A stretch of DNA of 64,000 nucleotides from positions 124,001 through 188,000 of the forward strand of contig NZ_FODR01000009.1 of NCBI RefSeq assembly GCF_900110415.1, written 5' to 3'. The notes beneath the pieces are model-generated. The model saw only the letters and a list, made by a program, of their open reading frames with translations. It made no database searches and was not told the origin of the DNA. This DNA comes from Mucilaginibacter sp. OK283 (GTDB taxonomy: Bacteria; Bacteroidota; Bacteroidia; Sphingobacteriales; Sphingobacteriaceae). Made by a program: the position numbers and the translations under genes. Of the stretch, positions 23,376 to 31,469 are shown one piece after another. Numbering within the stretch: position 1 is the stretch's first letter; each line of letters begins with the position of its first letter.

Positions 23376-24065
23376 CTAATGTTTGATAAAATCGGGTGTA
23401 AACATGGCGTTTAAATCTATCAGCAAATGGCATATAATAAGAATGTTGATATTGCGGTATCTGTAATAGTGATAGCCAAAAACCAAACCTATAAACAGGG
23501 GCACCAATATATTTATTGCAGTGCCATACCCCCAATGCCCTAACGCAAATATTGCCGATGATATAATTACCGGCCAGTGCCCGCTTTTAAAAAACAGTTT
23601 TAAGCGGGGTATCATATAGCCCCTGAATATCAATTCTTCTAAAACGCCCGCGGTAATAATGCCCAAAAACTTCACCGGGGCGCTCATATTTCGCATCAAT
23701 GTAATAGCCGGGCTGAGTTTCAACAGGTCGAGTCGTTTTAGCGTGAGGCCTATAATGGCCGATCCAAATACGATAATTAGTAGTATTACAATTACAGATA
23801 AAATGTAATAACCGACTGGGTAGGATTCATCGTCCCATAACAGGAGCCGCTGCCGCTCGGCTTTGCTAACATATACCAGGATAATTACAAAACACAGCCA
23901 AAAAAATAAGCGGGATATAACAAACCGGGTATCTAACGACAAACCAGGCCCGGCTAAAATTGAAAAAGCTTTTGACCCTACCGAGAAGCACAGGAATAAA
24001 ACAGCTGTTAATATAAGACCATAAATTATGGTAAAACGCGGATTTTTCGTGGCGGGCTGTGTCAT
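23376..24065 (-). CDS. CPBP-family intramembrane glutamic endopeptidase
   Basis: A 229-residue polytopic membrane protein with the Abi/CPBP motifs: EELIFRG (motif 1, Glu-Glu and Arg), FALGHWG (motif 2) and HLLIDLNA (motif 3). Such proteins cleave membrane or prenylated substrates, or act in immunity and bacteriocin self-protection; nothing here fixes which. It stands alone, with no bacteriocin-like gene visible nearby. Confidence 0.85.
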   Translation of the reverse strand: MTQPATKNPRFTIIYGLILTAVLFLCFSVGSKAFSILAGPGLSLDTRFVISRLFFWLCFVIILVYVSKAERQRLLLWDDESYPVGYYILSVIVILLIIVFGSAIIGLTLKRLDLLKLSPAITLMRNMSAPVKFLGIITAGVLEELIFRGYMIPRLKLFFKSGHWPVIISSAIFALGHWGYGTAINILVPLFIGLVFGYHYYRYRNINILIICHLLIDLNAMFTPDFIKH

Positions 24066-24138
24066 TTGGGGCGTTAGGCTTGTTGTACCAATTATACTAA
24101 AAATAATTGATAATTGGGGGGCGGAATAGGCTTAAGAT

Positions 24139-24190
24139 CAGGGCAAACGCATCTAAACTGGGTTAACATAACTTAACACATTTCAGGTAT
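24139..24190. repeat. 52-bp dispersed repeat, copy 1
   Basis: Matches the reverse complement of 60569-60620 at 50 of 52 positions. The core includes GGTTAACATAACTTAACACA. It lies in the 192-base gap between the CPBP and LysR genes. Confidence 0.9.
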
Positions 24191-24223
24191 TTTATTTATA
24201 ATTATTTGATAATGAGTTATTTG

Positions 24224-24231
24224 TATTTTTG
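24224..24231 (+). promoter_or_regulatory. Promoter-like TATTTTTG facing the 3' end of the LysR gene
   Basis: An exact TAnnTTTG box on the plus strand with no plus-strand gene behind it, 27 bases before the end of the LysR gene. It could drive an antisense RNA, or be chance in AT-rich DNA. Confidence 0.25.
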
Positions 24232-24257
24232 CATGGTTAACATCAATCAATGTACGG

Positions 24258-25142
24258 CTATCCCTCATTCCCCATAACCTCAACCAATTGCTCAATGAAT
24301 AGTATCGCGGCTTTTTTGCGGTAAACGCCTTTTTGCCACAGGATGTATGATTGCCTTTTGATGCCTTTGGCGATGATGGGTACTGCGGCCACTTTATGCC
24401 AGCCTATTAAAGCTTTTTCGTTGAGTACGGTTGCCCAGTGGCCGTCCTGTATCAGCGATAGCAGCGAGTGCACATCGTTCAGCTCGATCCTGATATTGGG
24501 TACTATCTTATTTTTATAAAACAGGGCGTTAATAAAGTCGCGCGAGCTAAAGCCTTTGCCAGGCAATATCAGTTCCTGCCGGGCCAGTTCTTCCAGGCTT
24601 ATTTGTTCCAGCTTGGCCAGCGGGTTATTTTTGGCAACCACCATCACAATACTGCTGCTAAAAAGTACCTGCATCTCCAGGTCTTCATCGTCTGATTGAT
24701 TGTGGAAGGCCAGGATCATATCCAGCTCGGCCAGCCGCAGCTTTTTTTCCAGTTCCTCTGGGCTTCCATAGGTTATAAATATTTTGATGCCGGGATATTT
24801 ATTGGAGAATGGGGCCAGGGCGGGCAGCAGCAACGATGTAAAGGCGTAAGAAACGCCCAGGTTAAGTTCGCCGGTGGCGGCGTTATTGAGCTCGGTAATG
24901 GCTTGCTTGCCTTTTTGTACCTCGTTTAATATTTTGCTGGCGTGGGTTAAAAATATATGGCCGGCTTCGGTAATGCGCACGTGGCGGCCAATCCTGTCAA
25001 ATAGCAGCATGCCCAACTCATCTTCCAGTTGCTTTATTTGTTGCGACAGCGTGCTCTGGGTAATAAATACGGCGGCGGCAGCTTCGGTAAAGTTCATCGT
25101 CTCGGCCGCTTTAACAAAATACTGTAATTGCCTAATCTCCAT
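24258..25142 (-). CDS. LysR-family transcriptional regulator
   Basis: A 294-residue regulator with an N-terminal winged HTH (MEIRQLQYFVKAAETMNFTE, AAAVFITQSTLSQQIKQLED) and a periplasmic-binding-protein-like effector domain. It resembles CynR/CbbR-type members that sense small metabolites. The start is the ATG at 25142; a TTG two codons earlier is less likely. It diverges from the MFS gene with 143 bases between, the classic layout in which a LysR protein controls the neighbouring transporter. The effector is unknown. Confidence 0.9.
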   Translation of the reverse strand: MEIRQLQYFVKAAETMNFTEAAAAVFITQSTLSQQIKQLEDELGMLLFDRIGRHVRITEAGHIFLTHASKILNEVQKGKQAITELNNAATGELNLGVSYAFTSLLLPALAPFSNKYPGIKIFITYGSPEELEKKLRLAELDMILAFHNQSDDEDLEMQVLFSSSIVMVVAKNNPLAKLEQISLEELARQELILPGKGFSSRDFINALFYKNKIVPNIRIELNDVHSLLSLIQDGHWATVLNEKALIGWHKVAAVPIIAKGIKRQSYILWQKGVYRKKAAILFIEQLVEVMGNEG

Positions 25143-25285
25143 AATCAATCGTTTTTATCTATCAAATTCATTAAAACAATCTATTTTACAAATATATCAT
25201 TAAGGCCGATATTTGCATCAGAAACAATTTCAATAGTCTTGCATTAAGATCTCCCCTGAACTTGCTTTGTTTTATGATTGAATAA

Positions 25286-26524
25286 ATGAACATTTTCCGC
25301 TCCTTAAAATACCGTAATTTCAAGTTGTTTTTTTACGGTCAGTCCGTCTCGCTCATTGGTACCTGGATGCAAAAAACAGCTGTTAGCTGGCTGGTTTACA
25401 GGCTCACCGGGTCGGCATTGTTACTCGGGATAGTTAGTTTTGTTAGCCTTATCCCCTCATTAATATTGGCACCTTATGCCGGCAGTATTGTAGATAGGCA
25501 TAACCGCTACCGCATATTGGTTATTACGCAGGTTGTATCCATGCTGCAGGCTGGCGCACTGGCATTTTTAATATTATTTAAGTTTTATAATATCCCGGCC
25601 ATCATCGGCTTAAGCCTGGTGCAGGGTATTATTAATGCCTTTGATGTAACCTGCCGTCAATCTATCATGGTTGAGATGGTTGATAATAAAGCCGATCTGC
25701 CCAACGCCATCGCCTTAAACTCCACCATGACCAATTTTGCCCGTATAGCGGGACCGGCCGTGGCGGGTATTATTTTAAGCACCTTTGGCGAAGATGTTTG
25801 TTTCTTCGGTAACTTTTTAAGTTATATACCGGTGCTGGCCTGTTTGTTTATGATGAAGCTGAACACCGCCGTAATTGGCAAGCCACAAAAAGGTATCTGG
25901 CAGGAGTTGCAGGATGGGTTCAAATACGTATCCGGAGATCGCGACCTGAGCAGCTTGATATTGATGCTTACCGTAAGCAGCCTGTTTGTGATACCCTTTA
26001 ATACCCTGATGCCTATTTTTGCCAAAGACATTTTTAACGGCGATGCTAAAACGTTTAGCTGGTTTGAGAGCGCGGCGGGCATAGGGTCGGTTATCAGCGC
26101 TGTTTACCTGGCCAATTTAAAAACAGATAAAAACCTGGTCAGGATAATCATAGTAGCTGGTCTTATTTTTGGCGCAAGTGTGCTGATGGTGGCCTATGCC
26201 GGCAAATTGCCCTTTGCATTAATATTCATGAGCTTTACCGGTTTGGGGATGATGGCACAAACATCGGCCATTAACACCTACATTCAAACACATGCTATAC
26301 CTGCCATGCGCGCCAGGGCCATCAGCTATTATGTAATGGCATACCAGGGAATGATCCCCGTGGGCAGCCTGATGGTGGGCTGGCTGGCCAATGAACTTGG
26401 CCCAAGGCAAGCCGTTTTCATTGAAGGCTCAATTGGCCTGCTGGCAACCGGCGTTTTTGTTTTGTATAAAAGAAGGCAGGGAATTGAAGGGAATATTGGC
26501 GGAAAGGCTATGCTGGCGAAGTAA
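25286..26524 (+). CDS. Major facilitator transporter (MFS_3/EntS-like)
   Basis: A 412-residue inner-membrane protein with about 12 helices. The opening LKYRNFKLFFYGQSVSLIGT and the loop LAPYAGSIVDRHNRYR (MFS motif A type) place it in the group that includes the enterobactin exporter EntS and uncharacterised drug exporters. It probably exports a small molecule under control of the divergent LysR gene. Its last 17 bases overlap the end of the convergent gene at 26508-27053. Confidence 0.9.
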   Translation: MNIFRSLKYRNFKLFFYGQSVSLIGTWMQKTAVSWLVYRLTGSALLLGIVSFVSLIPSLILAPYAGSIVDRHNRYRILVITQVVSMLQAGALAFLILFKFYNIPAIIGLSLVQGIINAFDVTCRQSIMVEMVDNKADLPNAIALNSTMTNFARIAGPAVAGIILSTFGEDVCFFGNFLSYIPVLACLFMMKLNTAVIGKPQKGIWQELQDGFKYVSGDRDLSSLILMLTVSSLFVIPFNTLMPIFAKDIFNGDAKTFSWFESAAGIGSVISAVYLANLKTDKNLVRIIIVAGLIFGASVLMVAYAGKLPFALIFMSFTGLGMMAQTSAINTYIQTHAIPAMRARAISYYVMAYQGMIPVGSLMVGWLANELGPRQAVFIEGSIGLLATGVFVLYKRRQGIEGNIGGKAMLAK

Positions 26525-27053
26525 AAGCCTTAACAGCAGATTGCCTTTCTAACAATAGCTGCAACAGTTCGCCTGAATTAATTTTTAGAATTACGCAGTT
26601 GATGGAAATGGGTGTTCCATATCGGCTCTGGCTCATTCTCATCAACTTTTGCTTCCACCGGCTTTGCTTACTTATTACTTCTTCGGCATTGTTTATGAAA
26701 ACTTGTATCAGTTTGGTGCGCTCAATTTCAATCAGCCTAAAGCTGGTTACGGTTTCCCACGGGATGAATTGCGGCTTGCCGAAACCTGAAGCGTTGAGGA
26801 TGCCATGTTCGTCGATTATTAACCCCGGGTGTTTATCAATCAGCTTTTTAACGCCCAATATTATGCCTAATCCAAAAAACAGCAAACCCGTTATTGAAAC
26901 TACCTTCAAAACCAAAGGGGGCCAATCTGTTTGAGTATCAGCAATAGAATAAATCCATATTGACCCCAAGACAAAGGCAAGTGATCCTAAAATAATAAAT
27001 AACGATTTAGTTTTGTTTATTTCGATTTCTATAGGAAGATTAGGCTCTTTCAT
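26508..27053 (-). CDS. STM3941-family membrane protein with PH-like domain
   Basis: A 181-residue protein with an N-terminal pair of hydrophobic helices (about 19-36 and 47-67) and a C-terminal domain around HPGLIIDEHGILNASGFGKP and FIPWETVTSFRLIEIERTKL, characteristic of this family of unknown function. The 3' end overlaps that of the convergent MFS gene by 17 bases, so there is no room for a terminator between them. Confidence 0.8.
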   Translation of the reverse strand: MKEPNLPIEIEINKTKSLFIILGSLAFVLGSIWIYSIADTQTDWPPLVLKVVSITGLLFFGLGIILGVKKLIDKHPGLIIDEHGILNASGFGKPQFIPWETVTSFRLIEIERTKLIQVFINNAEEVISKQSRWKQKLMRMSQSRYGTPISINCVILKINSGELLQLLLERQSAVKAFTSPA

Positions 27054-27098
27054 CTTTTAAGTATAAGCCCTCTCCAACCAGGAAAGGGCTCTCGTATT

Positions 27099-28061
27099 TT
27101 ACATCTTCAATCCAATCTCTCTCAACCGCTCGTCCAGGTACTCCCCGGCAGTGATATCGGTATATAACTTGGGGTGATCGGCATCAATACATGATTCCAG
27201 GCTGGTTAAATCCATACCCGATTTTGGGTGCAGGAAAAAGGGTACCGAAAACCGGGAATACTTCATCAGTTCGCGCGGCGGGTTTACTACCCTATGCGTG
27301 GTCGATTTCAATTTGTTATTGGTCAGGCGCTGCAGCATATCGCCTACGTTTACCACCAAATCCTCGCCATGAGCCTTAACCGGGAACCAGGTACCTTCGC
27401 GGGTAAGCAGTTCAAGCCCATCGGCACTGGCGCCTATTAAAAGGGTAATCAGGTTAATATCCTCATGCGCCCCGGCGCGTACCGCGTCGTCGGGAACAGA
27501 ATCGGGGTCAGTTATCGGGAAATAATGCAGGGTACGCAATATCGAATTACCGTTGTGTACCTTATCGTCAAAATAATTTTCGGACAGGTTTAAATACACC
27601 GCAATAGCCTGCAGCAGGTGCTTGCCGGCATCTTCCAGCTTTTTATATACCTCCAGGGTGGTAACGTTAAATGAGGGTAGCTCATCAACCGCTACGTTGT
27701 CCGGGTAAATATCTTTGATTGGATCGCCGTCTGTTACGGTTTGGCCTATCTGCCAAAACTCCTTTAAATCGGGAGTTTTAAAGCCTTTGGCGGTTTCTTT
27801 ACCTTTGCCGGTATAGCCACGCTGGCCTGCCAGACCTGGTATCTCGTACTTTTGTTTTACATCATCAGGTAGCGCAAAAAGAGCCTTAACCTGGGTATAA
27901 AGTTCATCTATCAACTGCTTGCTTAGGCCATGGTTGGTAATGGTAACAAAGCCCGTTTGGTTAAAAGCCTTGCCAATATTGTCCGAAAATAGCTTGCGGT
28001 CGGCAGCCGTGCCGTTTATATAATCGTTAAGATCAAGTCGTGGAATGTTTACTGTGCTCAT
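27099..28061 (-). CDS. Isopenicillin N synthase-like Fe(II)/2-oxoglutarate oxygenase
   Basis: A 320-residue non-haem iron oxygenase. It has the N-terminal DIOX_N region (IPRLDLNDYI, GFVTITNHGLSKQLIDELYT) and the 2OG-Fe(II) core: the iron ligands HED in AGAHEDINLITLLIG and the distal His in STTHRVVNPP, and the RxS co-substrate motif in YSRFSVPFF. The family includes antibiotic and hormone synthases, but isolated copies like this one are common in bacteria with unknown substrates. No biosynthetic genes surround it. Confidence 0.87.
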   Translation of the reverse strand: MSTVNIPRLDLNDYINGTAADRKLFSDNIGKAFNQTGFVTITNHGLSKQLIDELYTQVKALFALPDDVKQKYEIPGLAGQRGYTGKGKETAKGFKTPDLKEFWQIGQTVTDGDPIKDIYPDNVAVDELPSFNVTTLEVYKKLEDAGKHLLQAIAVYLNLSENYFDDKVHNGNSILRTLHYFPITDPDSVPDDAVRAGAHEDINLITLLIGASADGLELLTREGTWFPVKAHGEDLVVNVGDMLQRLTNNKLKSTTHRVVNPPRELMKYSRFSVPFFLHPKSGMDLTSLESCIDADHPKLYTDITAGEYLDERLREIGLKM

Positions 28062-28285
28062 AGCTGTAGCGTAATGATAATAAAAGGTAAAACTATTTAA
28101 TTTTTAACAGAGCATTTGCAATGTGTTGATAAAAAGTTGTTTGCCCGCCGATGGCTATGCATAGTCGTAAAACGATTTAAATTTTCTTTAATATATTGAG
28201 CGTTAAAATTTCCCTTTACACGGCAGGTGAGAGCCTACTGACAAGCGCAACGATGTTGGGTGAGTTTTCGCTGCCATGCAACATA

Positions 28286-28333
28286 TGTCATCCCACCTTC
28301 AGAATTTCGCAAAATTCGCAACTCAGGATGACA
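28286..28333. repeat. TGTCATCC palindromic element
   Basis: TGTCATCC at 28286-28293 and GGATGACA at 28326-28333 enclose a second inverted repeat GAATTT...AAATTC around a CGCA loop. A 48-base element of the REP/BIME kind. Confidence 0.7.
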
Positions 28334-28453
28334 AAAAGATCGTTTTCAAAATACTTTAGGAGTAACAAGATGAACTTCCCACACTTTGTTGGCCGAGGTC
28401 CGTCCGGTTCAAGCAGATCGCTATTATCTATGGCATTACTAAAAATATTAACC

Positions 28454-28461
28454 TAAATTTG
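28454..28461 (+). promoter_or_regulatory. Probable rmuC promoter -7 box (TAAATTTG)
   Basis: Exact TAnnTTTG, 17 bases before the rmuC ATG. Confidence 0.55.
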
Positions 28462-28478
28462 CTAATATTTTTATCAAA

Positions 28479-29852
28479 ATGAATTCAGAGATACTGATTA
28501 TTGCCTCGGTTGTTATACTGCTGATAGCCGTTTTGCTGTTTATTAAAAAACCCAAAGCCATTGAGTTGATCTCGGCAGACGATTTGAACCGGCTGCGCTC
28601 AGAGAGCGACCAGCTTAAAATTGCTTTGGCCAAAGCCGAAGAAAAAGCCAGCGGCCTGGCCAGCGAAAAAGAAAACATTACCCAATTTTTAAAGGACGAG
28701 AAAAACCGGCTCTTGGATGAGTTGCTATATGAACGTACCCAGTTAGCCACTGCCAATAAATCGTTGGAGAACGCCCGCGCGTACTATACCTCGCAGCAGG
28801 AAAAAATGCAGGAGCAAAAAGTGGAGATAGAACAAATCCGCACGCAGTTCCAGCGGGAGTTTGAAAATGTGGCCGAAAAACTGCTGAAAGAAAAATCAAA
28901 AGAGTTTATTGATGTAAACCGCAACAATCTCGACCAGATTTTGAATCCGCTTAAAGAAAACCTGAAAGCTTTTGAAGATAAGGTAGAGAAAGTTTACAAT
29001 ATGGAAGCCGCCGAGCGCAATACCCTGAAAGGCGTAATAACCCAACTAATGGACCTGAACAAACAGATAAGCGACGAGGCGCAGAATTTAACCAGGGCGC
29101 TTAAAGGCGACAACAAAAAGCAAGGCAACTGGGGCGAAGTGATCCTGGAGCGGGTGCTGGAGAGGTCGGGCCTGGTGAAAGACCAGGAGTACCGCATACA
29201 GGCTGCCATGCAGGCCAATGACGGCACCCGCTATCAGCCCGATGTAATTATCGACCTGCCGGATGAAAAACACCTGGTTATCGACTCTAAGGTTTCGCTG
29301 ATAGCTTACGAAAGGCTGATAAGCGCCGAAACCGAAGAAGACCGTAAGCTATTTGCCAAAGCGCATGTAGAATCAATTAAAAACCATATCGGTGGTTTAT
29401 CGGCCAAAAAATACCACGATCTGTATAAAATAAACTCGCCCGATTTTGTACTGCTTTTTGTGCCGATAGAATCGTCGTTCAGTATAGCTGTGCAGCTGGA
29501 TGGCGAGCTGTTTAACTATGCCTGGGATAAAAAAGTGGTGATAGTAAGCCCATCTACCCTACTGGCTACCCTGCGCACCATTGCCAGCATGTGGAAACAG
29601 GAGCGCCAAAACCGGAACGTATTGGAAATAGCCCGCCTTAGCGGCGATATGTACGATAAATTTGTTGGCTTTTTAGGCGATATGGATAACATTGGCAAAA
29701 ACATTACCTATACCCAAAATGCCTATAATAGCGCGGTAAATAAACTATCAGACGGCCGCGGAAACCTGACCACCACAGCCGAAAAAATCAAAAAGCTGGG
29801 CGCAAAAGCCGATAAACAAATTGACAACAAGTATTTGGGGGAGGAGAGCTGA
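28479..29852 (+). CDS. rmuC: DNA recombination protein RmuC
   Basis: A 457-residue protein thought to limit rearrangements between inverted repeats. An N-terminal membrane anchor (ILIIASVVILLIAVLLFI) is followed by a long coiled coil (about residues 35-200) and the RmuC nuclease-like domain with GNWGEVILERVLERSGLV, PDVIIDLPDEKHLVIDSKVS and VPIESSFSIAVQ. Full length. The 3' end enters a word-repeat region, so the last codons (AKADKQIDNKYLGEES) may have been touched by it. Confidence 0.95.
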   Translation: MNSEILIIASVVILLIAVLLFIKKPKAIELISADDLNRLRSESDQLKIALAKAEEKASGLASEKENITQFLKDEKNRLLDELLYERTQLATANKSLENARAYYTSQQEKMQEQKVEIEQIRTQFQREFENVAEKLLKEKSKEFIDVNRNNLDQILNPLKENLKAFEDKVEKVYNMEAAERNTLKGVITQLMDLNKQISDEAQNLTRALKGDNKKQGNWGEVILERVLERSGLVKDQEYRIQAAMQANDGTRYQPDVIIDLPDEKHLVIDSKVSLIAYERLISAETEEDRKLFAKAHVESIKNHIGGLSAKKYHDLYKINSPDFVLLFVPIESSFSIAVQLDGELFNYAWDKKVVIVSPSTLLATLRTIASMWKQERQNRNVLEIARLSGDMYDKFVGFLGDMDNIGKNITYTQNAYNSAVNKLSDGRGNLTTTAEKIKKLGAKADKQIDNKYLGEES

Positions 29853-29865
29853 AAGCCGAAGGCTA

Positions 29866-29959
29866 AAAGCGCAAAGCCGAAGGCAGAAAGCGAAAGGCAG
29901 AAAAAAATAAGCAAATTCCGCTTGGGCGCTCCGGCTTTAGGCCTTCGGCTTTGCGCTTT
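29866..29959. repeat. GCCGAAGGC-word inverted repeat
   Basis: AAAGCGCAAAGCCGAAGGC at 29866-29884 and its exact reverse complement at 29941-29959 (19 bp) with a 56-base loop. The same word recurs on both sides (GAAAGCCGAAGGC at 29851). Confidence 0.75.
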
Positions 29960-29968
29960 CAGCTTACG

Positions 29969-30003
29969 AAAAAATCCACCCCGTAACAGAAGGTGGATTT
30001 TTT
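29969..30003. terminator. Bidirectional terminator between rmuC and the TM2 gene
   Basis: AAAAAATCCACC and GGTGGATTTTTT form a 12-bp stem with a short loop; A and T runs on either side serve both converging genes. Confidence 0.85.
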
Positions 30004-30043
30004 TGATATATATATGTTGAAACTTTGCCCGTAACCGGGAAAC

Positions 30044-30406
30044 TTAGTTGGTCATTTTAGCGATATTGAAGCTTTCGAAGGCCATTTTTTGATTGTACTC
30101 GTTGGCAATGCTTTTATAATTAATCAGGTCGACGATGGTACCGATAAAACAAAAACCTGCGGTAAAAAAGTATACAATACCCATTCCAATCTGGTCGGTC
30201 ATAAAACGTTGAATACCTGATACACCAAGGAACCCTGCAAGCGTAGCTAACAAAATATCCTGGGGGTTGCGGCGTTTGCTGGCGTAAACACCCATAAAAT
30301 AACGTTGCTGGTTTTCGGTTAAAGCGGCGGTGGCCTGTTGTACAAAAGAAAATTCTTCAGGAGTCATTCCGTCGAACATCATATATGAATTTGGGTAAGT
30401 GCTCAT
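30044..30406 (-). CDS. TM2 domain protein
   Basis: A 120-residue protein with a soluble N-terminal part (FVQQATAALTENQQRYFMGV) and a TM2 module: two hydrophobic helices joined by a short loop (LLATLAGFLGVSGIQRFMTD, then GIVYFFTAGFCFIGTIVDLI). The family is widespread in Bacteroidota with unknown function. A near-consensus -7 box (TACCTTTA on the minus strand near 30451-30458) is upstream. Confidence 0.85.
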   Translation of the reverse strand: MSTYPNSYMMFDGMTPEEFSFVQQATAALTENQQRYFMGVYASKRRNPQDILLATLAGFLGVSGIQRFMTDQIGMGIVYFFTAGFCFIGTIVDLINYKSIANEYNQKMAFESFNIAKMTN

Positions 30407-30537
30407 TTTAGTAATGATTAAAGTTTGTGTTTGTTTTGATGATATAAAGGTACATCAGCACATAAAAAACACCTACGGGATATAGGTTAGCAGGGCTAAC
30501 AAGTCGGTGAAACCGTAGGTTTTGGCGGTGAAAAAGA

Positions 30538-30636
30538 GCCTCACCTAAATCCTCTCCAAAGGAGAGGACTTTAAAAAGCAGATTGGTTTCCGTTGCAAGT
30601 CAAAAGCCGTCTCCTTTGGGGAGGGTTGGGTGAGGC
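30538..30636. mobile_element. MITE-like element with 28-bp imperfect terminal inverted repeats
   Basis: GCCTCACC...CCAAAGGAGA at 30538-30565 and its inverted counterpart at 30610-30636 (one gap and three differences) enclose 44 bases. It has no coding capacity and overlaps the last 12 codons of the DUF2752 gene, supplying its stop. No target-site duplication was identified. Confidence 0.6.
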
Positions 30637-30902
30637 CTTGCCAAAACATATATCCTATGAAATATCACCAGCACGGCCGGTATGCCCAACCAATGCGCAT
30701 GAAATGAATTGGAAATTTGCCCGTGAAACAGGTAGATAATGGAGTGCCCCAAACCGCAGCCGGGGCACCAGGTTATCCCCATCAATTTTAAAGGGCATAA
30801 TGTAAAATGCGATGTGGCCTGCGGCGAGGTAAACGCCAGACACAGCATAGCGGTAATCCAGAAAATGAGTTCAAAATAGTTGCGAAAAAGCTGTTTAATC
30901 AA
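30600..30902 (-). CDS. DUF2752 family protein
   Basis: A small membrane protein of about 100 residues. The signature LCPLKLMGITWCPGCGLGHS with its three cysteines marks DUF2752, and hydrophobic helices lie on both sides. A TTG at 30902, overlapping the stop of the upstream gene, is the most likely start; a longer open frame has only a TTG at 30959 as well, so the start is uncertain. The last 12 or so residues (ARPHPTLPKGDGF) are encoded by a MITE-like repeat, so the original C-terminus has probably been replaced. Function unknown. Confidence 0.7.
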   Translation of the reverse strand: MIKQLFRNYFELIFWITAMLCLAFTSPQATSHFTLCPLKLMGITWCPGCGLGHSIIYLFHGQISNSFHAHWLGIPAVLVIFHRIYVLARPHPTLPKGDGF

Positions 30903-31308
30903 CCTTGTTTGATTTATTGGTAAACAGTAAAGATACCGCAAACGCCAATAAAACGCCAACTAACAAAGCACCAAAGATGCGGCCGGATGATTCCTTAAGG
31001 ATATCATTCATGGATACACCACTGTAGCTAACATATAAAATCGTGGCAAAAACGGTTACAATACCGCCGGCAATCAATATTTTAAAGCTTTGTATCAGCG
31101 CTTCAAAAAATCCCATCTGGCCGTTACAATCATTTTGGCGATAACTATAAATGCCAATTAACAAGCCAATGGCCGGGATAATAAACGAAAAGTATTCAAG
31201 CGTGGCTACTTTGTCGCCGGTTGGTGTAATTCCCGAGGCGTGCATAACATACATCCAGATTCCGCTTAATATGCCAATAATAACGCCCCAAATAATTGCA
31301 TTCTTCAT
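30895..31308 (-). CDS. DUF4199 family membrane protein
   Basis: A 137-residue protein with four hydrophobic helices (MKNAIIWGVIIGILSGIWMY at the start, then ones at about 38-55, 75-97 and 108-128). The pattern RQNDCNGQMGFFEALIQSFK between helices 2 and 3 is typical of DUF4199, a Bacteroidota family of unknown function. It overlaps the DUF2752 gene by eight bases and is probably co-translated with it. Confidence 0.82.
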   Translation of the reverse strand: MKNAIIWGVIIGILSGIWMYVMHASGITPTGDKVATLEYFSFIIPAIGLLIGIYSYRQNDCNGQMGFFEALIQSFKILIAGGIVTVFATILYVSYSGVSMNDILKESSGRIFGALLVGVLLAFAVSLLFTNKSNKVD

Positions 31309-31454
31309 GATATATAAATTTTGGTTTAAAAAATTTAGGTTGAGCTACGGGAGAAATAATACCCTAATTTATCATTAAAAAGTAAATAAGCCATCATATT
31401 GTTTGCATTGTTTTATACTATTTATAGCTGTTTATTTAAAAAGGCTTTTTTGCT

Positions 31455-31462
31455 TACATTTG
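31455..31462 (+). promoter_or_regulatory. mfd promoter -7 box (TACATTTG), eight bases before the start codon
   Basis: An exact TAnnTTTG box. Transcription would start at about 31467-31470, so the mfd mRNA would have almost no leader. Confidence 0.6.
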
Positions 31463-31469
31463 CAGCAGT

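Larger units (their letters stand above)
28062..28478. other. 417-base gap before rmuC
   Basis: Holds a 48-base palindromic repeat (28286-28333) and an rmuC promoter box (28454-28461). A short plus-strand frame at 28196-28456 runs through the palindrome and is not protein-like. Nothing else was seen. Confidence 0.6.

Noticed and set aside
28196..28456. 86-residue frame in the gap upstream of rmuC
   Set aside because: It runs through a palindromic repeat and the rmuC promoter and has no protein-like pattern.
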